From: JAWPMT01 sp965267435
GTDB taxonomy: Bacteria > Bacteroidota > Bacteroidia > Cytophagales > Cyclobacteriaceae
Length of the DNA: 64,000 nt
Reading direction: 5' to 3'
NCBI GenBank assembly: GCA_965267435.1
Contig: OZ253960.1
Location: 4,650,001-4,714,000, forward strand
Both the position numbers and the translations under genes were made by a program. Position 1 is the first letter of the stretch. Each line of letters begins with the position of its first letter. The notes beneath the pieces are model-generated. The model was not told where the DNA came from, did not search any database, and was given only the letters and a program-made list of their open reading frames with translations. Shown piece by piece: positions 51,601-63,800 of this stretch.

Positions 51601-52300
51601 CGGCTACTGGTTCCAGCGCGGGTTGCTTCAGCTTCACATAGCTTCTGTATTGGAACCAAGAACCCAGCAGCATAAACAAGTGCGCCAGATCCCGGTGATT
51701 GAAGAAAGTATGCAGAATAACAGGCTTGTTAAATATGTAAACGGCAATCAGCAACGATATCGTCGCCCACATCATCTGCAAACTTCCCAGATCCTTCGTC
51801 TTTAGAAATACAAACAGGTGGAACCCACAGACGACCACGATAAACCCATAGGCACTGTGAATCTCCACGTACTTGAAATGCACTGAGTAGATCACCAGTG
51901 ACATAAGGATCACTAGCTCTACTACATTGGCGATCAGGAAAAACTTACCCAAGGCAGGTGACACCAGTCTATTGGCATAGCTAATGGATGAACGCTCTAT
52001 CAAACCAACCGCAATCATGCTGATGATCCAGCCCACCAGCTTCCAGCGCGGATCAAGCGCATAGAGAAAGCCATGGCCAATGAATCCTCCCCAGGTGGTG
52101 GCCATTCCCATGAACAAGAAGTAATTTTTCAGGTAGACAAGTGTCGCCCCCATCACTTGGTCCTTGCTCATCTTCCAGTACGCATAGAAGCACATGACGG
52201 AGATCATCAGGTTGGTGATCACCGTGACTGGCTCCATCAGTAGGATGCCAAAAATCTCAATCCCTGGCTGGACGATCTTCGTGACGTCGACTTGTTCCAT
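51593..52300 (-). CDS. Polytopic membrane protein, function unknown
   Basis: 235 residues with about seven hydrophobic segments (for example VITNLMISVMCFYAYW, YFLFMGMATTWGGFIGHGFLY, FFLIANVVELVILMSLVIYSV, IVVVCGFHLFVFL, ATISLLIAVYIF). Polar residues inside or next to the membrane include GHGF and a late HTFFNHRDLAHLFMLLGSW with four His residues in a short span, possibly metal or haem ligands. No family was recognised with confidence. Opposes recG, overlapping its 3' end, and is divergent from the next small gene. Confidence 0.72.
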   Translation of the reverse strand: MEQVDVTKIVQPGIEIFGILLMEPVTVITNLMISVMCFYAYWKMSKDQVMGATLVYLKNYFLFMGMATTWGGFIGHGFLYALDPRWKLVGWIISMIAVGLIERSSISYANRLVSPALGKFFLIANVVELVILMSLVIYSVHFKYVEIHSAYGFIVVVCGFHLFVFLKTKDLGSLQMMWATISLLIAVYIFNKPVILHTFFNHRDLAHLFMLLGSWFQYRSYVKLKQPALEPVAAS

Positions 52301-52429
52301 AGCTCAATATTAGTACATAAAGGTGGTGGCCATCGATGACCACCGTCAGCTATTATAACTTTTACTATATGAACAATTCTAATTCATAGAATGATTGCTA
52401 CCTTCCATAGAAAATTTACAATTAAAGTC

Positions 52430-52867
52430 ATGGTAGATAAGGCGATCCAGCTCATCAAAACCCGCATCGAGCGCTTGGGCTCCGAGGACTTCGATCTCGA
52501 GGCCTGGAAAAGTGGCACCTCCTCTGTATTGAAACGCTTTTTGCCCGCGTCCGATCCGCGCATCAAAGACATTGACGAACTGAAAATCGACTACAGCAGC
52601 TGGGCACTGCGGGATTCGAACTCCAAGTACAATCCGATAGAAACCTGCAAGAAAAAAGGCAAGTCTATCCTGGAGGCGCTGGTTGATGAAATCGAGGTGA
52701 TGGGCCTCGAAAACGTGGGGCAGGGTGCTGATCCATTCCAGCTTGTGGCGGCGGAGCTCCAGGATTTAGATGCAGAAAAGATCAAGGATCCCCAGGAGCG
52801 AAGCAAGGCACTTAAGGCCTTGAAAAAGGAGCAATTGATGGTAATTATCGAGAAGCTATTGTACTGA
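52430..52867 (+). CDS. Small cytoplasmic protein, function unknown
   Basis: 145 residues from the ATG at 52430 (MVDKAIQLIKTRIERLG); an in-frame ATG at 52391 gives an unlikely basic extension. Mostly helical, mixed charge, no signal peptide. Notable runs: FDLEAWKSGTSSVLKRFLP, IDELKIDYSSWALRDSNS, and a Lys/Glu-rich C-terminus (ALKALKKEQLMVIIEKLLY). A short inverted repeat (ATTCTA-5-TAGAAT) lies about 50 bp upstream. No family recognised. Confidence 0.65.
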   Translation: MVDKAIQLIKTRIERLGSEDFDLEAWKSGTSSVLKRFLPASDPRIKDIDELKIDYSSWALRDSNSKYNPIETCKKKGKSILEALVDEIEVMGLENVGQGADPFQLVAAELQDLDAEKIKDPQERSKALKALKKEQLMVIIEKLLY

Positions 52868-53105
52868 GGGTTAGACCGTTTCAGACTCCCACGAAATCAG
52901 CTAGTTAAACCCAACAACAAGGCGCCAGCAATCCCTGTAATTGGCGCTTCAAGCAACCTCATTGAAGCTCAAAAGGGCTTTTCCGCCCTCCACGTCGCAT
53001 TATTTCACGGAAATATAACATCAAAGGGGTTGGGGAACTTCCAAATTATCCCTACCTTCATCCGTTACATGTCCTTCCTCCGCGGAGGTGAAACCTAACC
53101 TATTC

Positions 53106-54842
53106 ATGAAAATTCTATCAATCCTCAGAGTTTCTGCAGCGGCTCTTCTTGTCTTTGCTTTCTCCAATTTATCCTACAGCCAAACCCTGAATGAGTTTCA
53201 GGGTACCGGTTCAGGGACAAGTATCAGTTCCGGCGACTTCAACACTGGTTTTGGAGATAGTACTCTCCATAAGACCACTTCTGGCTCTAGAAATACAGCG
53301 CTGGGATACCGAGCTGGTCGGAGTGTGACCACCTCGGAATTGGTGGCCATCGGATACGACGCCGGCTACACCAATACCACGGGTTTCGACAACACATTCA
53401 TAGGCACTGAGGCCGGTCGCCTTAATCAAAACGGCGGCGACAACACTTTCGTAGGCACCGAATCTGGGGAGAATAATACGACCGGGTACGATAACACCTT
53501 CGTTGGGGAAGAATCCGGAACCCGGAATACAACCGGCTACGAGAACACCTTCATTGGTGAAGACGCCGGGTGGTCAAATACTACAGGTTACAAGCAGGTT
53601 TTCGTGGGAAATGAGGCCGGAATATCATCGGATGTAGGGTACCGCAATACGGCTGTTGGTAGTGAATCAATGTCAGATGTCGATGATGGACACCACAATA
53701 CGGCATTAGGAGATTCAGCGGCTATAGATATAGGTGACGGCATTTACAATACCATGGTGGGTGCAGCTTCCGGTCCTGCTACAGAATGGGCCGACTATAA
53801 CACATTCGTCGGAGCCATGTCCGGATGGGACAACAATCGAACGAATAGCACAACCAATGCCAACCACAATACCTACGTAGGCTATTACTGCGGCTTCACT
53901 AATCGCGAAGGTCAATGGAATGTAGGCATGGGATCCAAATCCAATTTCACCAACACCAACCGCTCCCGGTGCACGTTTATCGGTTCCGACCAGACGGTCG
54001 GGAATAATGACGTAGAGCTATGGGGCTATCAGGCCTACAATACCGGTCAGTATGCAATGGCGATGGGTCAACAAACAGATGTTCGAAGCACGGGAGCCAT
54101 CGCGATGGGGTATCAGACGACGATTGCGAGTGGTTCCAACTACACGGTGTCAATTGGATACGATAATGATGCCACTGGAACTAATTCAGTAGGCGTTGGA
54201 GCCCAGTCCAGCATCTCTGGCATGCAAAATATCGCCATTGGCGCGCAGTCCTCCGTGACGGGGGAAAACTCTATTGCTATCGGCTATGGTACTACGCTTA
54301 CCACAAGCAATGAGATGTACGTAGGTAACGCCACCACTGTCTCTGTCGGGGGCCCGGTGAACTGGACCGCGACCTCAGATGGGCGGGTGAAGGAGTGCGT
54401 CGAAGAAAACGTCCCTGGTTTGGACTTCATCAATCAGCTGCGCCCCGTCACCTATCACATCGACCTGGCTGCTGTGTATGAGATGCAAGGAAAGGAGATC
54501 CCAGACGATCTGAGCAAAGAAGCCAAATCAGAAATTCGATATTCAGGTTTCATCGCGCAGGAAGTGCTCCAGGCAGCGCAGGAATTGGGTTACGACTTCA
54601 GCGGCGTGAAAGTTCCGCAAAATGATCAGGACATGTATGGGCTTCGCTATGCTGAGTTTGTGGTGCCCTTGGTGAAAGCCATGCAAGAACTTAGTGCTAA
54701 GGTAGAGCAGCAGGAAGCGATCATCTCCAGCCAACAACAAGATCTCGACAAGTACGAGGCTTCATTGGAAGACCTGCTTCAGAGAGTTCAGTCCCTCGAG
54801 GAACGTAGTACCTCTACAGCTTCGACGAACCGACCATTTTAA
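53106..54842 (+). CDS. Surface protein with YadA-head-like repeats and peptidase S74 chaperone domain
   Basis: 578 residues from the ATG at 53106, which gives a signal peptide (MKILSILRVSAAALLVFAF, cleavage near LSYSQ); a GTG at 53088 is a poorer start. About residues 40-400 are repeats of roughly 20-23 residues with G-x-x-N-T-[FA]-[IV]-G and N-T-T-G-[YF] cores (for example GYDNTFVGEESGTRNTTGY), like the beta-roll heads of trimeric adhesins. The C-terminus is an intramolecular chaperone of the peptidase S74 type: TSDGRVKECV (Ser/Lys dyad) and YSGFIAQEVLQAAQEL, then a coiled coil (QELSAKVEQQEAIISSQQ). Such domains trimerise and release themselves. It lies 50 bp before the giant repeat protein and may be co-transcribed with it. 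Confidence 0.85.
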   Translation: MKILSILRVSAAALLVFAFSNLSYSQTLNEFQGTGSGTSISSGDFNTGFGDSTLHKTTSGSRNTALGYRAGRSVTTSELVAIGYDAGYTNTTGFDNTFIGTEAGRLNQNGGDNTFVGTESGENNTTGYDNTFVGEESGTRNTTGYENTFIGEDAGWSNTTGYKQVFVGNEAGISSDVGYRNTAVGSESMSDVDDGHHNTALGDSAAIDIGDGIYNTMVGAASGPATEWADYNTFVGAMSGWDNNRTNSTTNANHNTYVGYYCGFTNREGQWNVGMGSKSNFTNTNRSRCTFIGSDQTVGNNDVELWGYQAYNTGQYAMAMGQQTDVRSTGAIAMGYQTTIASGSNYTVSIGYDNDATGTNSVGVGAQSSISGMQNIAIGAQSSVTGENSIAIGYGTTLTTSNEMYVGNATTVSVGGPVNWTATSDGRVKECVEENVPGLDFINQLRPVTYHIDLAAVYEMQGKEIPDDLSKEAKSEIRYSGFIAQEVLQAAQELGYDFSGVKVPQNDQDMYGLRYAEFVVPLVKAMQELSAKVEQQEAIISSQQQDLDKYEASLEDLLQRVQSLEERSTSTASTNRPF

Positions 54843-54892
54843 GGGTTACAGAAGGTAAATCCACACTTTTTCTCACTCTCATCCGCGGCCCT

Positions 54893-57800
54893 ATGAACAA
54901 TGCTCTGAAACCCTCGACTCATGGCCTCCTCCTCGCAGTAATCTGCGTGATCTGGGCTTCATTCTCCCCCAATGAAGTAGCGGCCCAGCTAATAGCCACT
55001 GGTAGCGAGAACCTCGTCAACAGCAACACTCAGGACAATCAACAGCGGCCAGCAGCGGCGACGGGGCAACTTGGATCCACCATCTTGGCCTGGGAAAGTG
55101 AGAATCTGGACGGAGATGGATTTGCCGTAGCTGCTCAGCAGTACGATGCCATGGGCAGTGTCACAGTGGAAGAGTTCCAGGTCAATACGACAACCGATAA
55201 CGACCAGCGCTTTCCCGACGTGGCCGTGGCGGACAACGGACGCTATGTCATCACATGGATGAGCTTTGACCAGGATGGCGACGGCTGGGGGATCTACTAT
55301 AAAATGTACAACGCAGCTGGTATCGCCATTACCGCCGAAACCTTGGCCAATGTGACAACGACGGGCCAGCAGCAGTTTCCCACCGTGACCATGGCGGCGG
55401 GAGGCACATTCATCATCTCATGGGTCAGTGACGGCGAGATCTTTGCCAGGATGTTTGATGCCAATGGTATCGCCACAGGGTCAGAGTTCCTCGTCAACGC
55501 GCCGTCCACAACTTTTGAGACCAATCCGGATGTAGCAAGCGATAATGACGGCAACTTCGCCATCGTCTGGCAGAGCACCGACACCACTGGTACGGTCGAT
55601 ATTGACGTTTATGCCAGGCTCTTCGACAATAATGGCGTGGCGGCAGGGGCGGAGTTCCGCTTGAACAGCACCACCGCTGAGAGCCAAATAGAGCCCTCTA
55701 TCGGGATGGACACTGCAGGCAACTTTGCAGTAGCATGGAGCAGCTTCCTTGGGGATGGCGATGGATACGGCATCATTTTTCGAAGATATGACCCCAGTGG
55801 TAACGCTCTTAGCGGAGAGGCTCAGGTGAACAGTACGAGCGCTGGAGACCAGTTGCATCCATTCATGGCTGCAAGCGCGGATGGCGAATACATCGTGACT
55901 TGGACGAGCTTTGGTCAAGATGGCGCACGCGGTGGCATTTACGGCCAACACATCACCAGTAGCGGCGTTCTGGAGGGTCCCGAAACGGCAGTAAATACAA
56001 CCACTGCCGAGAATCAGATTTTCCCTGTTGTTGGCTTCTACGACGGAGAAGGAACTGCGACCATCGTATGGCAGGATGGAGACCGGGTCTCCAGCACATC
56101 AGTAGATGCCAGCAACTATGGCTTGATCCAAAGGAGGTTCAAAGTAGGCACCGTAGCCCTCGCAAAAGACATTACCGTGGAGCTAGATGCAACTGGAAAC
56201 GCGACCATCCAACCATCCGACGTAGACGATGGGAGCACGCCAGGTGCCACATTGATGCTGGACATAACAAATTTCGACTGCACCGATTTGGGAAATAATA
56301 TTGTCAACCTCACAGCAACCTCCAGTAATGGCACGACGGCAACCGCCCAATCCACGGTGACAGTCATTGATGAGATTGCTCCTACCGTCACCACACAGCC
56401 ATTTAATCTAATACTTGATAATCAAGGGATGGCCACACTACTAGTTGGCGATGTGGTGCCGTCCGTATCGGACAATTGCACCGTTGCGTCTGTGACTCTG
56501 GCCGAGACGCAATTTGACTGCAGCGACTTGGGTGCACAAAGCATCAGCATCACCGCCACGGATCAGTCAGGAAATGAAACCATCACGTCCGCAGTTGTCA
56601 CAGTCATCGACAATCAGGCGCCCACAGCCGTGGCACAAAATATCACCGTGCAGCTGGATGCCGCAGGCAATGCAACCATCAACACCAGCCAGGTCGATGC
56701 AGGAAGCACTGACAACTGCTCAGTCACACTTAGCCTGGACAAGACAACATTCTCCTGCGACCAAGCGGGTCAGGATGTGCCAGTGATTCTGACAGCTACC
56801 GACCCCTCAGGCAACTCCTCAACGGCCAATGCGCTGGTGACAGTAGAGGACAATACACCACCGGTCGTTTTGGCCCAGAACATTGTTGCCATTTTGGATC
56901 AGGATGGCAACGCGGTCATCACTCCCAGCATGGTGGACAATGGCACCAGTGATAACTGCGGCTTTTCGCTAAGTCTTAACAGGACCAACTTCACTTGCCT
57001 CGATGTAGGCCTCAACGCATTGACGTTAACGGCGACCGATCCATCGGGGAATTCCAGTTCGGTGAACGCAAGCGTAACTATCGTCGATGACGAAGTACCG
57101 GTCGCCCTTGCCCAGGACATCACCGTGCAGTTGGACGCTGCAGGCAATGTCAGCATAGATGCTAGCCAGGTTGACGCTGGAAGTAGTGACAACTGCGGTG
57201 CTCTGCTAAGTGTCTCTCCCAGTACCTTCGATTGCACTAACATTGGAGATAATCCTGTCCTGCTATCGGTCAGTGACGCTGGCGGAAATATCACCGTCAC
57301 AACCGCTACAGTCACAGTCGAAGACAATTTGGCCCCTGCACCAATCGCACAGAACATCACTGTACAGCTCGATGCCAATGGTACCGCAACTATCTCAGCT
57401 ACCGATATTGACAACGGCAGTGACGACAACTGTGACCTCTCTCTGGATCTAGATATTACCGACTTCGATTGCACTGACTTAGGTCCCAACACGGTCACAC
57501 TCACAGCAACCGACGGGTCTGGAAACTCGGCATCAGCAAGCTCCACTGTTACTGTCGTCGACAACATACCACCGTTGGCCTTAGCGATTCCTGTCGTCGT
57601 TGCACTCGACGCGAATGGTGTTGCTACGATCGATCCAAATCAAATCGACGGAGGATCTGCTGACAACTGCGGTATAGTATCAAAAACACTGAGCGTGACG
57701 TCATTCGATTGCTCCAATGTTGGGATTAATTCGGTGACCCTGACAGTCACGGACGCTTCTGGCAATTCGAGCTCTGCCACCACCAACATACTTGTCGTCG

Positions 57801-60800
57801 ACCAGGAGGAACCTAATGTGTCCGCTACGAACATCAACATCTCTCTGGACGGCAATGGGGTAGCGACCATCACGCCGGCGTTAGTAGACAATGGATCGAC
57901 TGACAACTGCTCCCTCACCCTGAGTCTTAGCCAAACCGACTTCGACTGTGACGATCTGGGCCCCAATACCGTGACGCTGACAGGAACAGACAACAGCGGG
58001 AATACTGCCACTGCTATGGCAACCGTATTTATCATTGATGAGCAGCAACCTGTGGCGGTCGCTCAGGACATTACCATCCAATTGGATGCCGGCGGAACCG
58101 CGAGCTACTCGCCCGGTGATCTCGACAATGGAAGTAGTGATAACTGCGCCATCACCCTGAGTGCCTCACCCCTCACGTTTGACTGCACTGACATAGGTGC
58201 TAACACCGTCACCCTTACGGCCACCGATGGAGCCGGCAACAGTCACTCAACCACAGCTACGGTCACCGTAGAAGATAATATTGCTCCCCTTACCATCTCT
58301 CAGGACATTACTATACAGCTCGATGCCAATGGCAATGCCGCGCTGGCCGCTGGTGACGTGGATGGTGGATCCAGTGACAACTGCTCGGTAGCCAGCCTCA
58401 GCCTCAGCCAAAGCTCGTTTGACTGCTCGCACATCGGCTCCAACACCATCTCGTTGACAGTGACTGACGGTAGTGGTAATAGTTCCTCGGCATCTGCCAC
58501 CGTAACCGTCGTAGATGGAGGGGCTCCTCAGGCCGTAGCTCAGGATATCACGATCTCGTTAGATCAAAACGGTGTTGCCGCGATAGTACCACAAGATGTG
58601 GATGGCGGCTCATCGGATGTTTGCGGAGTTGTGGCACTTGCTATCGATAACAACTCCTTTGATTGCAATGACATCGGTGACAACACCGTGACACTCACGG
58701 CAACAGATGCGGCTGGCAATTCCTCCTCCACCACCAGCACTGTTACCGTCGTAGATGACATCCCTCCGACAATTACCTGTCAGGATGTGACGATCTCTCT
58801 TGACGCCAATGGCCAGGCACCTGCCAATGTATTCGTGATCGGCGCGCTTGTGTCAAGGTCTGACAATTGTGGTGTGCAGGGAGGAGTCGGCGTAACAGGG
58901 CCCAAAATCTATAATTGCGATCAAATAGGAACACGAAGTGTGAGGATCTTCCAGAATGATGTCAATGGCAACGTAACGACCTGCGACTTTAACCTCACAG
59001 TCGTGGATGAACTGGCGCCTACGGCTATTGCTCAAGACATCACGGTACAACTTGACGCCAATGGCAATGCCTCCATTACTGCTGCTGACATTGACAGCGG
59101 ATCTTCCGATAATTGCTCTGTTGAGCTGTCCATCGATAAAACAGACTTTAACTGTGCCGATTTAGGGGCCAATACGGTCACTTTGACCGCCACAGACCCC
59201 AGCGGGAATACGTCCACCACCACAGCTACAGTCACGGTTCAGGATAATGTAGCGCCAGTTGTGGCGGCTCAAGATATCACGATCTACCTCGATAACGACG
59301 GCGAGGCGTTCACAACGGCTGAGGATGTCGATAACGGTTCCTCCGATAACTGTGGAGTTGCCAACCTCTCGTTGAGCCAAACAGATTTTGATTGTGACGC
59401 AGTGGGTGACAACACCGTTACGCTCACCGCGACCGATGCTGCCGGCAACAGTTCTTCCACCACAGCTACCGTAACGGTGATAGATGACATCCCTCCGACA
59501 ATTACCTGTCAGGATGTGACGATCTCACTTGACGCCAATGGCCAGGCACCTGCCAATGTATTCGTGATCGGCGCGCTTGTGTCAAGGTCTGATAATTGTG
59601 GTGTGCAGGGCGGCGTCGGCGTAACAGGGCCCAAAATCTACAATTGCGATCAAATAGGAACACGAAGCGTGAGGATCTTCCAGAATGATGTCAATGGCAA
59701 CGTAACGACCTGCGACTTTAACCTCACAGTCGTGGATGAATTGGCGCCTACGGCTATTGCTCAAGACATCACGGTACAACTTGACGCCAATGGCAACGCC
59801 TCCATCACCGCAGCTGACGTTGACAACGGATCTTCAGACAACTGCTCTGTCGAACTGTCCATCGATAAAACAGGCTTTAATTGTGCCGACCTGGGGGCCA
59901 ATACGGTCACTTTGACCGCAACGGACCCCAGTGGGAATACTGCATCAACAACTGCCACGGTCACGGTTCAGGATAATGTGGTGCCAGTCGTGGCGGCTCA
60001 AGACATCACGATCTACCTCGACAACGATGGTGAGGCATTCACAACAGCTGAGGATGTCGATAACGGTTCCTCCGATAATTGTGGAATTGCCAACCTCTCG
60101 TTGAGCCAAACGGACTTTGATTGTGACGAAGTGGGTGACAACACCGTGACGCTCACAGCAACAGATGCTGCTGGTAACAGTTCTTCCACCACAGCTACAG
60201 TGACGGTCGTAGATGACATCCCTCCGACAATTACGTGTCAGGATGTGACGATCTCTCTTGACGCTAATGGCCAGGCACCTGCCAATGTCTTCGTGATCGG
60301 CGCGCTTGTGTCAAGGTCTGATAATTGTGGTGTGCAGGGCGGAGTCGGCGTAACAGGGCCCAAAATCTATAATTGCGATCAAATAGGAACACGAAGTGTG
60401 AGGATCTTCCAGAATGATGTCAATGGCAACGTAACGACCTGCGACTTTAACCTCACAGTCGTGGATGAATTGGCGCCTACGGCTATTGCTCAAGACATCA
60501 CGGTACAACTTGACGCCAATGGCAACGCCTCCATCACGGCAGCAGATATTGACAACGGATCTGCCGACAATTGCTCTGTTGAGCTGTCCATCGACAAGTC
60601 TACATTCGATTGTACCGATTTGGGCACTAATACGGTCACTTTGACGGTTACAGATCCCAGTGGGAATGCTTCATCAACAACTGCTACGGTGACCGTCGAA
60701 GACAACATAGCTCCAGTGGTCTCAGCCCAGAACACCACCGTCTACCTCGATGCCAATGGACAGGCATCAATCACCGTTGAAGACATTGACAATGGGTCTA

Positions 60801-63800
60801 CAGACAACTGCGGCCTCAGCCTTTCCATTGACACGTCCGAGTTTGATTGCGAAGATGTTGGAGAGAATACCGTCACACTCTCAGCCATCGACATCAAAGG
60901 GAACGTCGCAACGGCCATCGCCACTGTGACCATAGTTGATGATGTCCCACCCGTCGTTGCATGCCAGGATCTCACGATCCAACTAGATGGCAGTGGAGTA
61001 GCCATGATCAAGCCTTCGGATATTGAGAATGGCTCATCGGATGCTTGCGGCATTGCTAGTCTTTCTATCGACAAGGACGCATTCGGCTGTGCAGATGTGG
61101 GCGCAAATTTGGTCACATTGACCGCGGTAGATAACAACAGTAACAGTAGTACCTGTACTGCCACGGTGACGGTGCAGGACAATACTCCGCCGGTAGTGGT
61201 CTGCCAGGATATTACAGTAGCACTGGATGCGAATGGTCAGGTAGAGATCTCTCCGTCAGATCTGGATGGAGGAAGCACAGACAATTGTGCCATCGCCAGC
61301 CTCACTATCGACAAGACCAACTTTGACTGCGATGCCATTGGAGACCATATCGTTACCCTGACCGCGCTCGACGTCAATGGCAATACCAGTACCTGCACCT
61401 CGACCGTCACCGTCATTGACGATACTCCCCCCGAGGTGTATTGCGTAGACGTAACGATCTCTCTGGATGAGACTGGTCGCGCGGACTACTCGCTGCGAGA
61501 TGCTTTCGACAACAGTACCGATAACTGTGGTATACAGTTCATAGGACTGGCGGGCGGCGGCTTTTACGATTGCGATGATCTGGGACAAAACACTGTTACT
61601 GTGATCGCAGCTGATTTCAGTGGTAATATTGGTGTCTGCCAAGCCACAGTCACAGTAATAGATGACACTGCTCCGACGGTCGTTACGCAGGACCTGACAG
61701 TATATCTCGATGCTACGGGAAATGTCGCCATCTCCGCGGCAGACGTCGATGCGGGCACCTACGATAACTGCGACTTTGATCTCACTTTGGATGTAACCTC
61801 CTTCGACTGCGACGATCTCGGGGCAAATACTGTACTGCTTAGTGCGACAGATCCCTCTGGGAATGTTGCCTCCCAATCGGCCACTATCACGGTGATGGAT
61901 GACATAAGCCCAGTGGCGCTGGCTCAGGATATCACAGTACAGCTCGATGCAATGGGTTCTGCCAACATCGTCCCGGGTATGATCGATGCAGGATCATTTG
62001 ACAACTGTGCCATTGCTACTATGTCTATCGATATGAGCTCATTCGACTGCTCCAACCTGGGAAGTAATGCCGTAACACTCACGGTGACAGATCCCGCCGG
62101 GAACATGCATTCGGCCACAGCCTCGGTGACTGTCGAAGACCTAATCCCCCCAACCGTCATCGCTCAGGATCTAACCGTATCGCTGGATGACAATGGAGGT
62201 GTCACCATCACTCCAGGCATGATCGACGGCGGATCCTTCGACAATTGCCAATTTGACCTGGCGCTGGATATTACGGCCTTCACTTGTGATGACCTGGGAT
62301 CGAACTTCGTCAAACTCACTGCTACCGACATCTCCGGGCTCACCAGCTCGCAGACTGTTTCAGTAACCGTCATAGACGATCTGGCACCAATTGCCATCAC
62401 AGCTGACCTTACCGTACAATTAGATGGAACAGGATCAGCCTCGATTACGCCTGAGCAAATTGATGGTGGAAGTACGGACAACTGTTCATTCTCCCTGGCC
62501 GCTGGCCCCACATCTTTTGACTGCTCCAACCTGGGGACCAATGCGGTAATCCTTACAGTTGCAGACGTCGCCGGTAATGTGAGCACTGCTGTGGCGAATG
62601 TCACGGTGGAAGACAACATTGCGCCTTTGGCCGTAGCAAATGACATCACTATCGAGTTAGATGCTGCTGGAAGTGCGACCATCACTCCGCAGATATTGGA
62701 TGGTGGTTCCAGTGACAATTGCTCGATCGCACAAATGACGCTCGACATTGGCTCGTTCTCCTGCGCTGATTTAGGGTCCAATACGGTAACACTTACCGTA
62801 ACCGATGTTGCAGGAAATACAGACACAGAGAGCGCAACGGTAACGGTTGTTGACTTGGCAGGACCTACCGTCGTCACCAGTGACTTGACGGTCTCCCTTG
62901 ACGAGAATGGTCAGGCGTCCATTACCACGACAATGGCCGACGCCGGATCATTTGATAATTGCTCGGCGACACTCGATTTGAGCTTGAGCCAAAACCAATT
63001 TACCTGCGATGACCTTGGAGTGAATATCGTGCAACTAACCGCCACGGATGGTGCCGGCAATTCGAGCACAGGGAATCTGAGTGTCACAGTACAAGATGAA
63101 ATATCTCCAACCGCCGTCGCTCAAGATATTACAGTCGCGCTTGATCTCACCACTGGTGTGGCCATTGTACATCCTGATGATGTAGATGCGGGTTCCGGCG
63201 ACAATTGCGGGATAGTCAACAAAACACTTTCTGCCAGTGAGTTCGATTGCAGTCAACTCGGACCTCAGGACGTCACGTTGTCTGTGTCAGACGAGCAGGG
63301 TAACGTCTCTTCCGCCACTGCTACGGTGACTGTAATTATTGATGGGGAGGTCATCCCGACTGCGGTATGCCAGGATATCACGATAGCCCTGGACGTAGAT
63401 GGCAAGGCAGAAATCACCGCGGCAGATGTAGATGGTGGTAGTTTCGACATTTGCGGCATCAAGAAGTTCAAGCTGAGCAAAACCAAATTCGACTGTAAGG
63501 ACCTCGGTACCAATACTGTGAAGCTGACGGTCGAAAACTTCTACAAGAATAAGAGTACTTGCACCGCCACTGTGACGGTCGTGGACAACATTGCGCCAAC
63601 CATCACAAAGGTGCCTACATCGCCTGTGGAGTACGAGGCGAAGAAGGGTTGCTCCACGAAGGTCGATTTCAAGAAATTGAAGATCAAAGCCAAGGACAAT
63701 TGCGGTGATGCCAGCCTCTCCTATTCACCTTCTTCTGGCTATTTCGCTGTGTCTGAGGAGCCTTATATGATTACCGTGACGGCTACTGATGAGTCTGGAA

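Noticed and set aside
52972..52995. Hairpin AGGGC/GCCCT as a terminator
   Set aside because: A T-tract follows the stem only on the minus strand, where no gene ends; on the + strand the stem is followed by CCACG.
56147..63600. Regular period of about 240 bp resembling a satellite or CRISPR-like array
   Set aside because: The units are in-frame protein repeats with conserved amino acids, variable DNA and no spacer/repeat structure.
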